The notes beneath the pieces are model-generated. The model saw only the letters and a list, made by a program, of their open reading frames with translations, had not been told where the DNA came from and searched no databases. Positions 45,276 to 56,059 of a DNA stretch of 64,000 nt are shown piece by piece. A program made the position numbers and the translations under genes. Each line of letters starts with the position of its first letter. Position 1 is the first letter of the stretch. Origin of the DNA: Aquarana catesbeiana (lineage: Eukaryota > Chordata > Amphibia > Anura > Ranidae); the NCBI RefSeq assembly GCF_042186555.1, contig NC_133327.1:106729167-106793166 (forward strand), written 5' to 3'.

Positions 45276-45414
45276 CTCTGCGTCCCGGATAAACATGTGG
45301 GTAATATTCATAGTAGAGGTCAGGCTGGTCTAGTTTTTTAAAAGCTTCAAACTCCATTTCGGCATTTTGAAAAAGGCCTAGCTTCACCAACAAAGACAGC
45401 CGCAGGAACCAGAG
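45276..45414 (-). CDS. TRAPPC12: TRAPPC12 exon (second in window)
   Basis: A minus-strand exon of 139 nt with acceptor ctctag and donor gtaagc. It encodes LWFLRLSLLVKLGLF... to ...DLYYEYYPHVYPGRR, plus the first base of a glycine codon completed at 3222. It joins in phase 0 to ...TTDSLQ of the exon at 47986-48099. Both junctions restore the expected TRAPPC12 reading (TTDSLQ|LWF and GRR-G|SMVPF). The segment is helical TPR-region sequence used for TRAPPIII assembly. Reading past the donor gives a false C-terminal extension. Confidence 0.95.
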
Positions 45415-45508
45415 CTAGAGCACACAACAAACAGGGTTATTGCTTTGTTAGTTTCCTCTAATAGCCCACATCTGAAGTGAGCCTATCACTAACATTATAC
45501 GGTATATC

Positions 45509-45948
45509 TTATAGGGCGTACACACGGTCGGACTTTGTTCGGACATTCCGACAACAAAATCCTAGGATTTTTTCCGACGGATGTTGGCTCAAACTTGTTT
45601 TGTCTACACACGGTCGCACAAAGTTGTCGGAAAATCCGATCGTTCTAAACGCGGTGACGTAAAACACGTACGTCGTGACTATAAGCGGGGCAGTGGCCAA
45701 TAGCTTTCATCTCTTTATTTATTCTGAGCATGCGTGGCACTTTGTCCGTCGGATTTGTGTACACACGATCGGAATTTCCGACAACGGATTTTGTTGTCGG
45801 AAAATTTTATCTCCTGCTCTCCAACTTTGTATGTCGGAAAATTCGATGGAAAAAGTCCGATGGAGCCCACACACGGTCGGAATTTCCGACAACACGCTCC
45901 GATCGGACATTTTCCATCGGAAAATCCAACCGTGTGTACGGGGCATAA
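45509..45948. mobile_element. MITE with GTACACACGGTCGGA termini, second copy
   Basis: Left end ttatagggcgtacacacggt; right end reverse complement ttatgccccgtacacacggt. The 440-bp interior is rich in tccgac/gtcgga inverted pairs, so six overlapping ORFs appear on both strands; none is a gene. It lies 95 bp upstream (in gene direction) of the exon at 45276-45414. Confidence 0.9.
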
Positions 45949-46499
45949 TACACACTGGAATATAGGACAGAAAAGAAGACTTTTACCTGCAGCCTCTACT
46001 ATAGTTATCCACAGATACATGCAAGGTCTGTTTATCTAATTACCTAAATCCAATGCTTTGTTATTTATCTTAGCTAAAAGCCCAGCTACACACAAAAAAA
46101 ATGTTTTTTTGAAGTTTTGGGTAATGTAGGGAAAGATTTACATCTCTGTCAAGTTTGATTGCTGTCAGTGTCTTTGCTGAGGAATTTCTCTCACTTCTGG
46201 TCCCTGTTAACTGGACAAGATGTGGAGTGGAGAAGGGTTAGAACCTCTGCCAGGTGCTTATTGTATGAAAATCTGCACAGGTAGGCAGTGAGCATTATGG
46301 CTCCTTTCACACTGATGGGCAGGGTTTATGTACAATTTTACTGTCCCCCCCTGACTGCCCACCTACAAGCTGACCTGAGGCATAGCTGTATGATCATTTT
46401 AAATGCCACTTGCTGGTAAGTTCATGCTCTAATGTAAATAGAGCCATGTCACAACCACAAGCCAAAGGCTTGGCTTTGAAAGAAAATGTGGTGCTTTTA

Positions 46500-46880
46500 T
46501 TTATCTTTACTAGTAATGATGGCGATCAGCAACTTATAGTTGGCCTTTTTTTACTGCGACAGACATTCTGACACTAACTGACACCTTTTGGAGATCAGTG
46601 ACACTAATACAGTGATCAGTGCTAAACAAATATGCACTGCCACTGTACTAATGACATTGGCTGGAAAGGGGTTAACATCAGGGAAGATCAAAGGGTTAAA
46701 GGTTAACAGTGTGCCTAGACAGTGTTTAGGTCAGAACAGCGATCTGCCTTGTTTAAATAGGAAGATCGCCATTCTGCCTCTCTGCCGAACAATTGGTGGG
46801 TGCCAGCGGACATTGGGTACCGTGCACCTGCCGATCGGCTTCCACATTTGGCACCGGAGGGGGGAGCGGATACCTGTCTT
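46500..46880. repeat. Interior fragment of a TTAACCACTT-family element
   Basis: The run gatcagtgacactaatacag, cactgtactaatgacattgg and aaggggttaacatc is typical of the interior of these elements, but neither TTAACCACTT end is present. Confidence 0.5.
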
Positions 46881-47225
46881 TGACAGGTATCCTGTCCCCA
46901 CTTCCGGGAATCCAGGCCGTGGCGCATTACATCAGCAGCTCGGCTCCCTACTCCTCCCTCCCCTGCTGCCAGTCTAGTAGGAGAAAACAGAGGTGCCTCG
47001 CGCATGCGCGGTAGGGACCCAGGGTGAAGCCATAATGCTTCGCTGCAGAGCTCCCTTACCCACAATGGCGGCGGCAGCACCCGACAGCTGATGGAAACAT
47101 CAGCTGCGGTGCCGACACCGCTGGACTCAGGACAGGTAGGTGTCCTATTATTAAAAGTCAGCAGCTGCAGTATCTGCAGCTGCTGCCTTTTAATTTTTGC
47201 AGGGGTGGGCGGACCTCCACTTTAA
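46880..47225. repeat. TTAA-type repeat, right end
   Basis: Ends gacctccactttaa, the inverse of a TTAAAGTGGAGG terminus. Contains a palindrome cagcagctgcagtatctgca at about 47158-47177 and matches 232-600. Left end not identified. Confidence 0.5.
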
Positions 47226-47320
47226 TGGGGCAACGGCATCAATGAAAACTGACATTCTAATCTCTCTCCACTCTATCCAAAACACAAATCTCTCTCTCTC
47301 TCGCTCTCCTTTAGCTATAC

Positions 47321-47535
47321 TTTAACCACTTCCCGACAAGCTGCCGCCATACTGCGGCAGGTTAGCTTTATTGCGCGAATCGTCGTAGCTGTACGTCGGT
47401 TCGTGTAACAGATACAGTGGGCACGTGCCCGCCTCTCCAGAGCCGATGCGTGTGAGAAAATAGAGAGAGATCGTCTGTTCCTAGTTATCAGGCACAGCGA
47501 TCTCTCCTCCTCCAGTCAGTCCACTCCCCCCTACA
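47321..47535. repeat. TTAACCACTT-family left end
   Basis: Starts tttaaccacttcccgacaag and continues with tactgcggcagg, as in the copy at 24932-25856, then is lost near 47535. Confidence 0.65.
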
Positions 47536-47985
47536 GTGTGTTCTTTTGGTCCTGCAGGTGTATCTGTCCACCCAGTGCTTCTATCCTGGTCTGAGGTTAC
47601 CTGTTGTGAGACTGTCCATCGGAAGCCCTTACTATGTAACAAGCCTGATTTTAAACTGCCACAACGTGAGTTGCTATTAGTCTTTTCACCACAATAAATC
47701 TTTAAATATACTACACTCAAATTATGCCCTGTTCTTATTGGACTGCCAATATAATCTACAGCTTAACCCAGGAGATTGCTAGACTGCGAATGAAAAATGG
47801 AGATGTAAAAGGAGAACTCTGAGCATGTCTCAGCTAGGGCCAGCAGTTTTAAAAGTATATTTTCTTAACAATTCGCTGAACACGATGGGCAGTGGGAGGT
47901 CTGAATTTAGAAAGTGTACTTGAAGGTATATTTATTAAGGCACTCAGAGATGTGATGTATAACACATCTTGAGCAGAAAACTCAC

Positions 47986-48099
47986 CTGTAAAGAGTCTGT
48001 GGTGTGATTGGTTGGCTGACCACTCTTCCCATAACCTTGTCCATGGGCTGTCAGAAGCCGTCCACTCAGGTCAACTGCTGCCCGCCAGTTCTTGCTGTT
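47986..48099 (-). CDS. TRAPPC12: TRAPPC12 exon (first in window)
   Basis: A minus-strand exon of 114 nt with a pyrimidine-rich acceptor ttttccaacag and donor gtgagt. It encodes 38 residues beginning NSKNWRAAVDLSGRLLTAHG and ending NHTTDSLQ. I recognise the RNWRAAVDL-GRLLTAHGQGYGKSG stretch of TRAPPC12, just before the TPR repeats. A second AG lies 5 nt into the exon; the first AG was chosen because it leaves the whole exon open and in phase 0. Earlier exons, coding for the acidic N-terminal half, are beyond the window. Confidence 0.94.
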
Positions 48100-49033
48100 C
48101 TGTTGGAAAAAAACAGGTGAAGGTAACTAACAAATGGTGCCAATAAAGTGCTCGGCCGCTTTAATATGCTTGCTTTCTCAATCCAGCCATCAGTAATGAT
48201 GACAAGGTCAGTAAAGATGGCCAGAGAAGCTGGAGATGTCATTTGTCAAAGCAGTACGTATAATTAGGTACTAAGTGAAGCCAAGCATGAGACTCTCGTT
48301 TATGACAAAACAAAAAAACACTTAAAATATTACAAACAATCAAATCAAGCTTCCTTTGCAGGGATTTGAACAGCACACAATCTACTGTGGGTTAAAATGT
48401 GCACACACTGTGTGTATAATAGTCAACTTTTTGCTTCTTGCGGTTGCTGTCTGAAAGCTTTGAAGTTATTGAGAGAAAGAAGAAACCTAAGAACGCTTTA
48501 AAAATTTTTAGTGGATTTTAAAATTTGTAACTTGAAACACACAAAGCATAGTATATAACAGAACAATCCCCTCACCTAATCCTTCCCTAATAAATATTAA
48601 AAGAGAAGTCGATTTTTCAAACCAAGTTACATCAATATTTAGGGTACAATATGAATCACAGTCAAAATCTGGGGGGCATCTACTCCCCACAGACCCATAT
48701 AATTTTTTATTCTATTTTTTATATTGGCACAGCTGTATGTGGAACAGGGATCTGTGAATGAAAAATCCCATCAACCACCACTGCAGAGAGACTTGAGGTT
48801 CCCAATGAAGCACATTACTACACTTGTAGTGCATTAATTCCTCCAGTCCCATAACTGAAGGGAGGTACCTCAGTATGAACCTCTGGGTAAAGAATTGATT
48901 AGCATGAGTCAGAGCATTTCACCCGCGATCCAATGATCGCAGTTGCAATGCTTTGCAGGCTTATATAAAATAAATACACGTTAATTTAGTAAATCAATAT
49001 GGGTGCATTAATTTTTTTTTTTTTCAAAAGCTG

Positions 49034-49475
49034 GAATTAGTCTTTAAAATACAAGTATAGGAATTAAAAAAAATAAACATTTATACTCACCTAGGGGGAT
49101 GCAGCATTTGTCCCCCGCTTCCTCTAATACCAAGAAACGAACAATCAGTTCTAGGTCTTCAGTGAGCAGAAAAGCCCTCTGCTCTGCCCCTCCAGCGCTC
49201 ACTGGAGATCTTGGCTACAGAAGGGGTAGGAGCGGCTGGTTCAGGCTCTCAGCGGCACGCTGGGAGTCTGAGCCAACTGCTGGTCAGGCATCTGGGTGGA
49301 ACCCCAACATTAAAGTTGAGATCATTCCAGATTCTGGAGTGGCTGAGTGACGTCAGCCAACAGCGAACTTTAGCCCACTGTTGGCTGAATATAGGTCACA
49401 GGAGTATAGAACCAAAAAGCACTCCTGTGACCCATAGTGGAAGTATGGCCAAAAGAGCTTTGGCCATACTTCTCC
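49034..49475. repeat. GC-rich nonautonomous repeat, second copy
   Basis: Same family as 16424-16795 (tcactggag, ggctctcagcgg, gtgacgtcagcc). It ends ggccatacttctccttaat. An extra internal inverted pair (cacaggagtatagaac and gcactcctgtgacc) lies at 49397-49432. The ORFs at 49099-49639 are not genes. Confidence 0.65.
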
Positions 49476-49554
49476 TTAATCTTTTCATAGGGAAATGTGA
49501 ATATCATTCCAGAATACAAACAGCCCTGGAATATATAGAAGAATGTTTAGTTCT

Positions 49555-50702
49555 TTCCGCAGATTTTCTATTGGATTCAAGTCAGGTGATTGGCTGGGCC
49601 ACTCTAGCAGCTTTATTTTCTCTTTCTTTCTCTCTTTGAAACCAATTGAGTTTCCTTGGTTTTGTGTTTAGGAACAATTTGCTGAAATAAATATCCACCC
49701 TTGTTTCATCTTCATCATCCTGGTAGATTGCATTAGATTTTTATCAAAAATGTCGGTACATTTTTCCATTCATCCTTCTTTCAATGATAGGAAGTTTACC
49801 AGTACCGTATGCTGAAAAACAGCCCCACATCATGATGTTCCCACCACCAAACTTCACTGTTGGTATGATATTTAGTGCCATTTGATCTCCAAACATGGTT
49901 TGTATTATGGCATCCAAAGAGTTACATTTTGGTCTCATCTGACCAGACTATATTGTCCCAGTATTTCACAGGCTTGTCTAAATGTTCTGCAGCAAACATT
50001 AAATGAGCTTCAGCACGCTTTTTTTTCAGCAACGGAGTCTTGCATGATTAACATGCATACAGGTCATGGCAGTTGAGTGCATTACTTATTGTTTTCTTTA
50101 AAACAATTGTACATGCTAATTCCAGGTCTTTCTGAAGCCCTCCACACATGGTCCTTGGCTCTTGGACAACTCTTCTGATAATTTTTTTCACTCCTCTGTT
50201 AGAAATCTTGCGGGGGATCACCTAGTCGTGGCTGATTTATGGTGAAATAATGACCTTTCCAATTCCGGATTATGATCCCAGCAGTGCTCACTGGAACATT
50301 CAGAAGTTTAGAGAACATTCAGAAGTTTAGAAATCCTTCTGTAGCCAATGCCATCAGTATGTTTTGCAACAATAAGGTTGCAAAGGTCTTGAAAGAGGTC
50401 TTTGCTTTTACCCATCATGAGATGTTTGTGTGACACCTTTTTGTAGGCCATCAGTTGAGACTGAACCAGCTGATATTAATTTGCACTGACAAGGGGGAAG
50501 GATTGCTTTCTAATTACTGATAGATTTCAGCTGGGGTCTTGGCTTTCAATGCCTTTTGGCGTCTCCATTTTTTTCATGTGTTCAGTACTTTTTCCCTGTG
50601 TCATTCCATTGTATTACACAAAACTTAATTTCTGAACTTATTCGTTTTGGTTTCTTTGTATGTGCAGATTGCATGGCTTGTTATTGACACGTGGCAAATA
50701 TT
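49555..50702 (-). pseudogene. Tc1-like transposon, strongly decayed
   Basis: The minus strand retains a Tc1 transposase core, best seen at 49938-49744: TVKFGGGNIMMWGCFSAYGT. Upstream coding (to about 50430) is full of stops and contains an 18-bp local duplication, acattcagaagtttagag, near 50298-50330. The right end is near gacacgtggcaaatattttg. No intact catalytic triad. Confidence 0.75.
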
Positions 50703-51690
50703 TTGACCCTCACATTTTTGTAAATATTTTATTATATCTTTTCATGTGACAAAACTGAAGAAAAACACGACTTTGCTATAATGTAAAGTAGTGAGTGTAC
50801 AGCTTGTATAACAGTGTAAATTTGCTGTCCCCTCAAAATAACTCAACACACAGCCATTCATTTCTAAACTGCTGGCAACAAAACTGAGTACATCCCTAAG
50901 TGAAAATGTCCAAATTGGGCCCAATTAGCCATTTTCCCTCCCCGGCATCATATGACTCGTTAGTGTTACAAGATCTCAGGTGTGAATGGGGAGTAGGTAT
51001 GTTAAATTTGGTGTCATCACTCTAAGACCCCTTTCACACTGAGGCACTTTTGCAGGCGCTACAGCGTTAAAAATAGCACCTGCAAAGCGCCCTGAAACAG
51101 CGGCTCCATTCACTCCAGTGTAAAAGCCCAAAGGGCTTTCACACTGGAGCGGTGCGCTGGCAGGGCATCAGAAGAAGTCCTGCCAGCAGCTTCTTTGGAG
51201 CGCATTAAGAGCGGCCAAATAGTTCAGGCAAAAATGGCGGTAAAGCGCCACTAAAAATAACGGAGTTTTACCATCGACGCCCGGGGCGGCTCAGTGTAAA
51301 AGAGCTCTAGCTCTCTCATACTGGTCACTGGAAGTTCAACATGGCACCTCATGGCAAAGGACTCTCTGAGGATCTGAAAAAAAAGAATTGTTGCTCTACA
51401 TAAAGGTGGCCTAGGCTATAAGAAGATTGCCAAGACCCTGAAACTGAGCTGCAGCACGGTGGCTAAGATCATAAAGAGGTTTAACAGGACAGGTTCAACT
51501 CAGAACAGGCCTTGTCATGGTCGACCAAAGAAGTTGAGTGCACATGCTCAGCGTCATATCCAGAGGTTGTCTTTGGTAAATGGACGTATGAGTGCTGCCA
51601 GCATTGCTGCAGAGTTTGAAGGGGTGGGGGGTCAGCCTGCTAGCGCTCAGACCATACGCTGCACACTGCATCAAATTGGAGAGTGTCTGA
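50703..51690 (+). pseudogene. Tc1 transposon 5' half, with inserted MITE
   Basis: The terminal region (ccctcacatttttgtaaata) and untranslated leader match the family at 53100-55417. The coding part starts ATGGCACCTCATGGCAAAGG at 51341. One extra A near 51380 shifts the frame; reading then resumes as the helix-turn-helix domain: YKKIAKTLKLSCSTVAK, RHIQRLSL, MSAASIAAE, QTIRCTLHQIG. At about 51690 the sequence switches to an unrelated Tc1 in opposite orientation, so the catalytic half is missing. Confidence 0.85.
51023..51310. mobile_element. MITE, TIR TAAGACCCCTTTCACACTGA
   Basis: Left end taagacccctttcacactga; right end ggctcagtgtaaaagagctct, a mutated inverse. The interior has gctttcacactggagcg and ctccagtgtaaaagcc inverted. 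It lies between the leader and the start codon of the Tc1 fragment. Confidence 0.75.
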
Positions 51691-53088
51691 ACAGCAATTT
51701 TCAAATCTTACTATACATTCTCAATCAGATTTAGGTTTGGACTTTGGCCCATTCTAACACATGAATATGCTTCGATCTAAACCATTTCACTGTAGCTCAG
51801 GCTGTATGTTTGGGGTCGTTGTAATGCTGGAAGGTGAACCTCCACTCCAGTTTCAAGTCTTTTGCAGACTCCAACAGATTGCCCTGTATTTGGCTCCATT
51901 TATCTTCCCATCAACTCTGACCAGCATCCCTGTCCCTGCTGAAGAAAAGCATCCCCACAACATGATGCTGCCACCACCATGTTTCACGGTGGGGATGGTG
52001 TATTCAGGGTGACGTGTAGTGTTAGTTTTCCACCACAGATAGCGTTTTGCTATTAGGCCAAAAAGTTCAATTTTGGTCTCATCTGACCAGAGCCCCCACA
52101 TGACTTCTCACAAACTGCAAATGGGACTTCTTATGGCTTTCTTTCAACAATGGCTTTCTTTTTGCCACTCTGCCATAAAGGCCAGATTTGTGGAGTGCAC
52201 GACTAATAGTTGTCCTGTGGACAGATTGTCCCATCTGAGCTGTGGATCTCTGTAGCTCCTCCAGAGTTACCATGGGCCTCTTGGCTGCTTCTCTGATTAA
52301 GGTTTATGTGGATGCCTATGGCTTGGTAGGTTTGCAGTTGTGCCATACGCTTTCCATTTTTGGATGATGGATTGAACAGTGCTCCATGAGGATGTTCAAA
52401 GCTTGGGATATTTTTTTTTTTATAACCCAACCCTGCTTTAAACTTACACAACTTTATCCCTGACCTGTCTGGTGTGTTCCTGTGTTTACTATTAAGGTGA
52501 CTTCTGAAGGTAATTGGTTCCACTAGATTTTATAGTTCGGGGTATCAGAGTAAAAGTGGGCTGAATACAAATGCACGCCACACTTTTCAGATATTTGTAA
52601 AACATTTTGAAAACCATTTATCATTTTACTTCCACTTCATAATTATGTGCCACTTTGTGTTTTTTTTAGCAATCATATTTTATTAAGTAAATTATCTTTA
52701 CACAAGTTCCACTCACAGCACACATAAATCATATTCCTTTATACATTTATACTTTTATGATTAACGCGTAGCTCAAATTCTTCCTTTAAAGCTACTCATA
52801 TAAAACTAGATAAAAATGGGAAAGACAGGAAATAAATAAAAGAAGAAAATATATATATTTAGGTATTTTTTACCTATTCTTCCATATGGCTACTTTCTGC
52901 TGTCGAGTGAACCTCATGGACCGATGTCAGCCCCAAGAAAGGCAAAAGTAGGAAGTTAGAAAAGAAAACCACTTTGTGTTGGGCTATCGCATAAGAGCCC
53001 AACAAAATACCTTTACGTTTTTCGCTGCAACATGACAAAATGTGGAAAATGTCAAGGGATATGAATGCTTTTTCAAGGCAGTGTATTA
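51690..53088 (-). pseudogene. Tc1-like transposon of a second family, inactive
   Basis: Minus-strand pieces: TLEELQRSTAQMGQSVH and TTISRALHKSGLYGRVAK (52273-52140), LWSDETKIELFG (about 52090-52055, first Asp kept), TVKHGGGSIMLWGCFSS (about 51990-51940), then out of frame FQHYNDPKH (about 51825-51800). In the last motif the second catalytic Asp is Tyr. The left end is truncated at about 51690; the right terminus ends caaggcagtgta near 53088. A retrocopy interrupts the right subterminal region. Confidence 0.85.
52662..52968 (-). pseudogene. Processed retrocopy with poly(A) and target duplication
   Basis: The 307-bp insert is flanked by ccactttgtgtt on both sides (52650-52661 and 52969-52980). 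On the minus strand it ends in an A run (52667-52662) preceded 11 nt upstream by AATAAA (52684-52679). This is the structure of an mRNA reverse-transcribed and inserted by LINE machinery. The insert would be the 3' end of a transcript; a short reading ending ...STAESSHMEE then stop lies at its 5' end, but I cannot name the source gene. Confidence 0.85.
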
Positions 53089-53391
53089 CATATACATACA
53101 AACAAAAGTGAGTACACCCCTCACGTTTGTAAATATTTTATTTCTTTTCATGTGACAACACTGAAGAAACGACACTTTGCTACAATGTAAAGTAGTGAGT
53201 GTACAGCTTGTATAACAGTGTAAATTTGCTATCCCCTTAAAATAATTCTACACACAGCTATTAATGTCTAAACCACTGGCAACAAAGTGAGTACACCCCC
53301 AAGTGAAAATGTCCAAATTGGGCCCAAAGTGTCAATATTGTGTGGCCACCATTATTTTTGAGCACTATCTTAACTCTCTTGGGCATGGAGT

Positions 53392-54345
53392 TCACCAGAG
53401 CTTCACAGTCCACTTCCACTCCTCCTTGACGACATCACGAAGCTGGTGGATGTTAGAGACCTTACGCTCCTCAACTTTCCATTTGAGGATGCCCCACAGT
53501 TGCTCAATAGGGTTTAGGTCTGGAGACATGTTTGGCCCGTCCATCACCTTTACCCTCAGCTTCTTTAGCAAGGCAATGGTCATCTTGAAGGCGTGTTTGG
53601 GGTCGTTATGTTGGAATACTGCTCTGCAGCCCAGTCTCCGAAGGGAGAGGATCATGCTCTGCTTCAGTATGTCACAGTACATGTTGGCATTCATGGTTCC
53701 CTCAATGAACTGTAGCTCCCCAGTGCCGGCAGTACTCATGCAGCCCCAGACCATGACATTCCCACCACCATGCTTAACTGTAGGCAAGACACACTTGTCT
53801 TTGTACTCCTCACCTGGTTGCCGCCACACACGCTTGACACCATCTGAACCAAATACGTTTATCTTGGTCTCATCAGACCACAGGGCATGGTTCCAGTAAT
53901 ACATGTCCTTAGTCTGCTTGTCTTCAGCAAACTGTTTGCAGGCTTTCTTGTGCATCATTCTTTAGAAGAGGCTTCCTTCTGGGACCACAGCCATGCAGAC
54001 CAATTCGATGCAGTGTGCGGCATATGGTCTGAGCACTGACCGGCTGATTCCCCCCCCCCCCCCCCTTCAACCTCTGCAGCAATGCTGGCAACACTCATAT
54101 ATCTATTTCCCAAAGATAACGTCTGGATATGACGCCGAGCACATGCACTCAACTTCTTTGGTCAACCATGGCGAGGCCTGTTCTGAGCGGAACCTGTCCT
54201 GTTAAACCGCTGCATGGTCTTGGCCACCGTGCTGCAGCTCAGTTTCAGGGTCTTGACAATCTTCTTATAGCCTTGGCAATCTTTTTGTAAAGCAACAATT
54301 TTTTTTCTTTCAGATCCTCAGAGTGTTCTTTGCCATGAAGTGCCA
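53392..54345 (-). pseudogene. Tc1 transposase, second catalytic Asp deleted
   Basis: The start lies at about 54345 (MALHGKEHSEDLKEK), but the helix-turn-helix region is broken by frameshifts and a poly-C run (54050-54066). From 53958 an open 189-codon stretch covers the catalytic domain: LWSDETKINVFG (first Asp), TVKHGGGNVMVWGCMSTAGT, FQHNDPKH, then MSPDLNPIEQLW (Glu). The family motif is FQHDNDPKH; here exactly one codon, the catalytic Asp, is missing, so the enzyme is inactive despite the long ORF. Confidence 0.88.
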
Positions 54346-54501
54346 TGTTGAACTTCCAGTGACCAGTATTAGAGTGTGAGAGCGATAACAGCAAATTTAA
54401 CACACCTGCTCCCTGTTGACACCTGAGACCTTGTAACACTAACGAGTCACATGACACATGGAGGGAGAATGGCTATTTGGGCCCAATTTGGACATTTTTA
54501 C

Positions 54502-55300
54502 TTATTATTATTATTATACAGAATTTATATAGTGCCAACAGTTTACGTAGCGTTTTACAACTTGAGGGTAGACAGTACAAATACAATACACTTTAATACA
54601 GGAGGAATCATAGGGGCCCTGCTCCTTAGAGCTTACAATCTACGAAGGCAGGTCAAGAGATACAAGAGATAATAACTGTGGGCGATGTGCTGATTGAGTA
54701 GATAAGTGTACAGTTGTTAGGTGGGGGCCAGATAGGGTTCTCTGAAGAGATGAGTTTTCAGGGATCGTCTGAAAGTGGATAAAGTAGGAGAAAATTAGAC
54801 AGAGTGGGGTAGAGCTGTCTTGTGAGGAGATAGATGGAGACAGCTGGGGGGTGGAGAGATAGATTTGGGCGTCATCAGCGTAGAGATGATATTTAAAGCC
54901 ATGGGAGGCAATCAACTGACCCAGGGAGTTGATGTAGATACAGAAAAGGAGAGGTCCAAGAACAGAACCTTGGGGGACCCCAACAGAGAAAGAGAGAGGA
55001 GGCAGTAGAGTTGTAAGTGACACTGAAGGAGCGGTGGGATAGGCAGGGTGAGAACCAGCGAAGAGTATAGTCACAGAGACCAAATGAGTGGAGTTTATTG
55101 AGGAGGAGAGGGTGGTCCACTGTGTCAAAGGCAGCAGAGAGATCCAGGAGAAGTAGTACAGAATAGGGTCTGTTGGTTTTAGCCGTTAGTAGGTCATTTG
55201 AGAGTTTAAGGAGAGCAATTTTCATGGAGTGTACAAGGGCGAAATCTGTACTGAAGGTAATCAACAAGTTTATTCATGGTCAAATGGTCGCTCAGTCGGT
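54502..55300 (-). mobile_element. L2-type LINE fragment
   Basis: On the minus strand: LLLLDLSAAFDTVDHPLL (about 55160-55110), VGVPQGSVLGPLLF (about 54975-54935), YADDAQIYLS (about 54885-54855, catalytic YADD intact). These are reverse transcriptase motifs of the L2 clade. The 3' end is an aattctgtataataataat-type tail with a short ATT microsatellite at 54505-54519. It is 5'-truncated near 55265, internally deleted near 54780-54840, and frameshifted. It is inserted in the Tc1 at 53100-55417. Confidence 0.88.
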
Positions 55301-55416
55301 TAGGGGTGTACTCACTTTTGTTGCAAGCGGTTTAGACAAGCTGTACACTCACTACTTTACATTGTAGCAAAGTGTCATTTCTGTGAGGGGTGTACTCACT
55401 TTTGTGAGATACTGTG

Positions 55417-55572
<156 letters not shown>

Positions 55573-56016
55573 GAGAGATTTTCCCTCACTTCCTGTCTTG
55601 GGGACTGTCCTGGGTTCTCCCTAACTGCAGTAAAACGTGACAGGAGTTCTAATACTTCAACTCTCTATCAAAAACAAAAAAAGTTTTGGATTTAGATACA
55701 CTTAAAGAAAAAAATAAAGAAATAAAATGTACCCTGCTCTACCCAAAACAACAATTGTGACAAGCAATTTCATACCAGGTAAAGTTACAAATTTACATTT
55801 ACCTGTCAGCATAAATAAGATGCATAAAATATTAGTAAAATGTAGTTGTTTGGCACCAAAAAAGGAAAAGACGTTAGTGTTCATGTAAAAAGTCCTTATA
55901 AAATAGACAAACCTGAAGACAGAGTCTTAAAAAAAAAAAAAAAAGACAAAAAACACACAGGTGCTTAATATCATAGTGTAGAAAAAAAACTGAAAATAAA
56001 ATACACATCTTTTCCA

Positions 56017-56018
<2 letters not shown>

Positions 56019-56052
<34 letters not shown>
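56019..56052. repeat. Poly(A) tract
   Basis: An uninterrupted run of about 34 A on the plus strand. No retroelement body could be recognised beside it. Confidence 0.9.
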
Positions 56053-56056
<4 letters not shown>

Positions 56057-56059
56057 GAA

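Larger units (their letters stand above)
45415..47985 (-). other. TRAPPC12: TRAPPC12 intron of 2,571 bp
   Basis: Phase 0 intron with donor gtgagt at the 47986 exon and acceptor ctctag at 45415. It holds a GTACACACG MITE, repeat fragments at 46500-47225 and 47321-47530, and otherwise ordinary sequence. Confidence 0.9.

Noticed and set aside
45715..46039. Overlapping ORFs of 72-101 codons on both strands
   Set aside because: They arise from the palindromic MITE at 45509-45948, which is open in several frames at once because of its inverted tcggaa motifs.
46588..47080. ORFs of 121-129 codons at 46.6-47.1 kb
   Set aside because: They fall across two recognised noncoding repeat fragments and match nothing.
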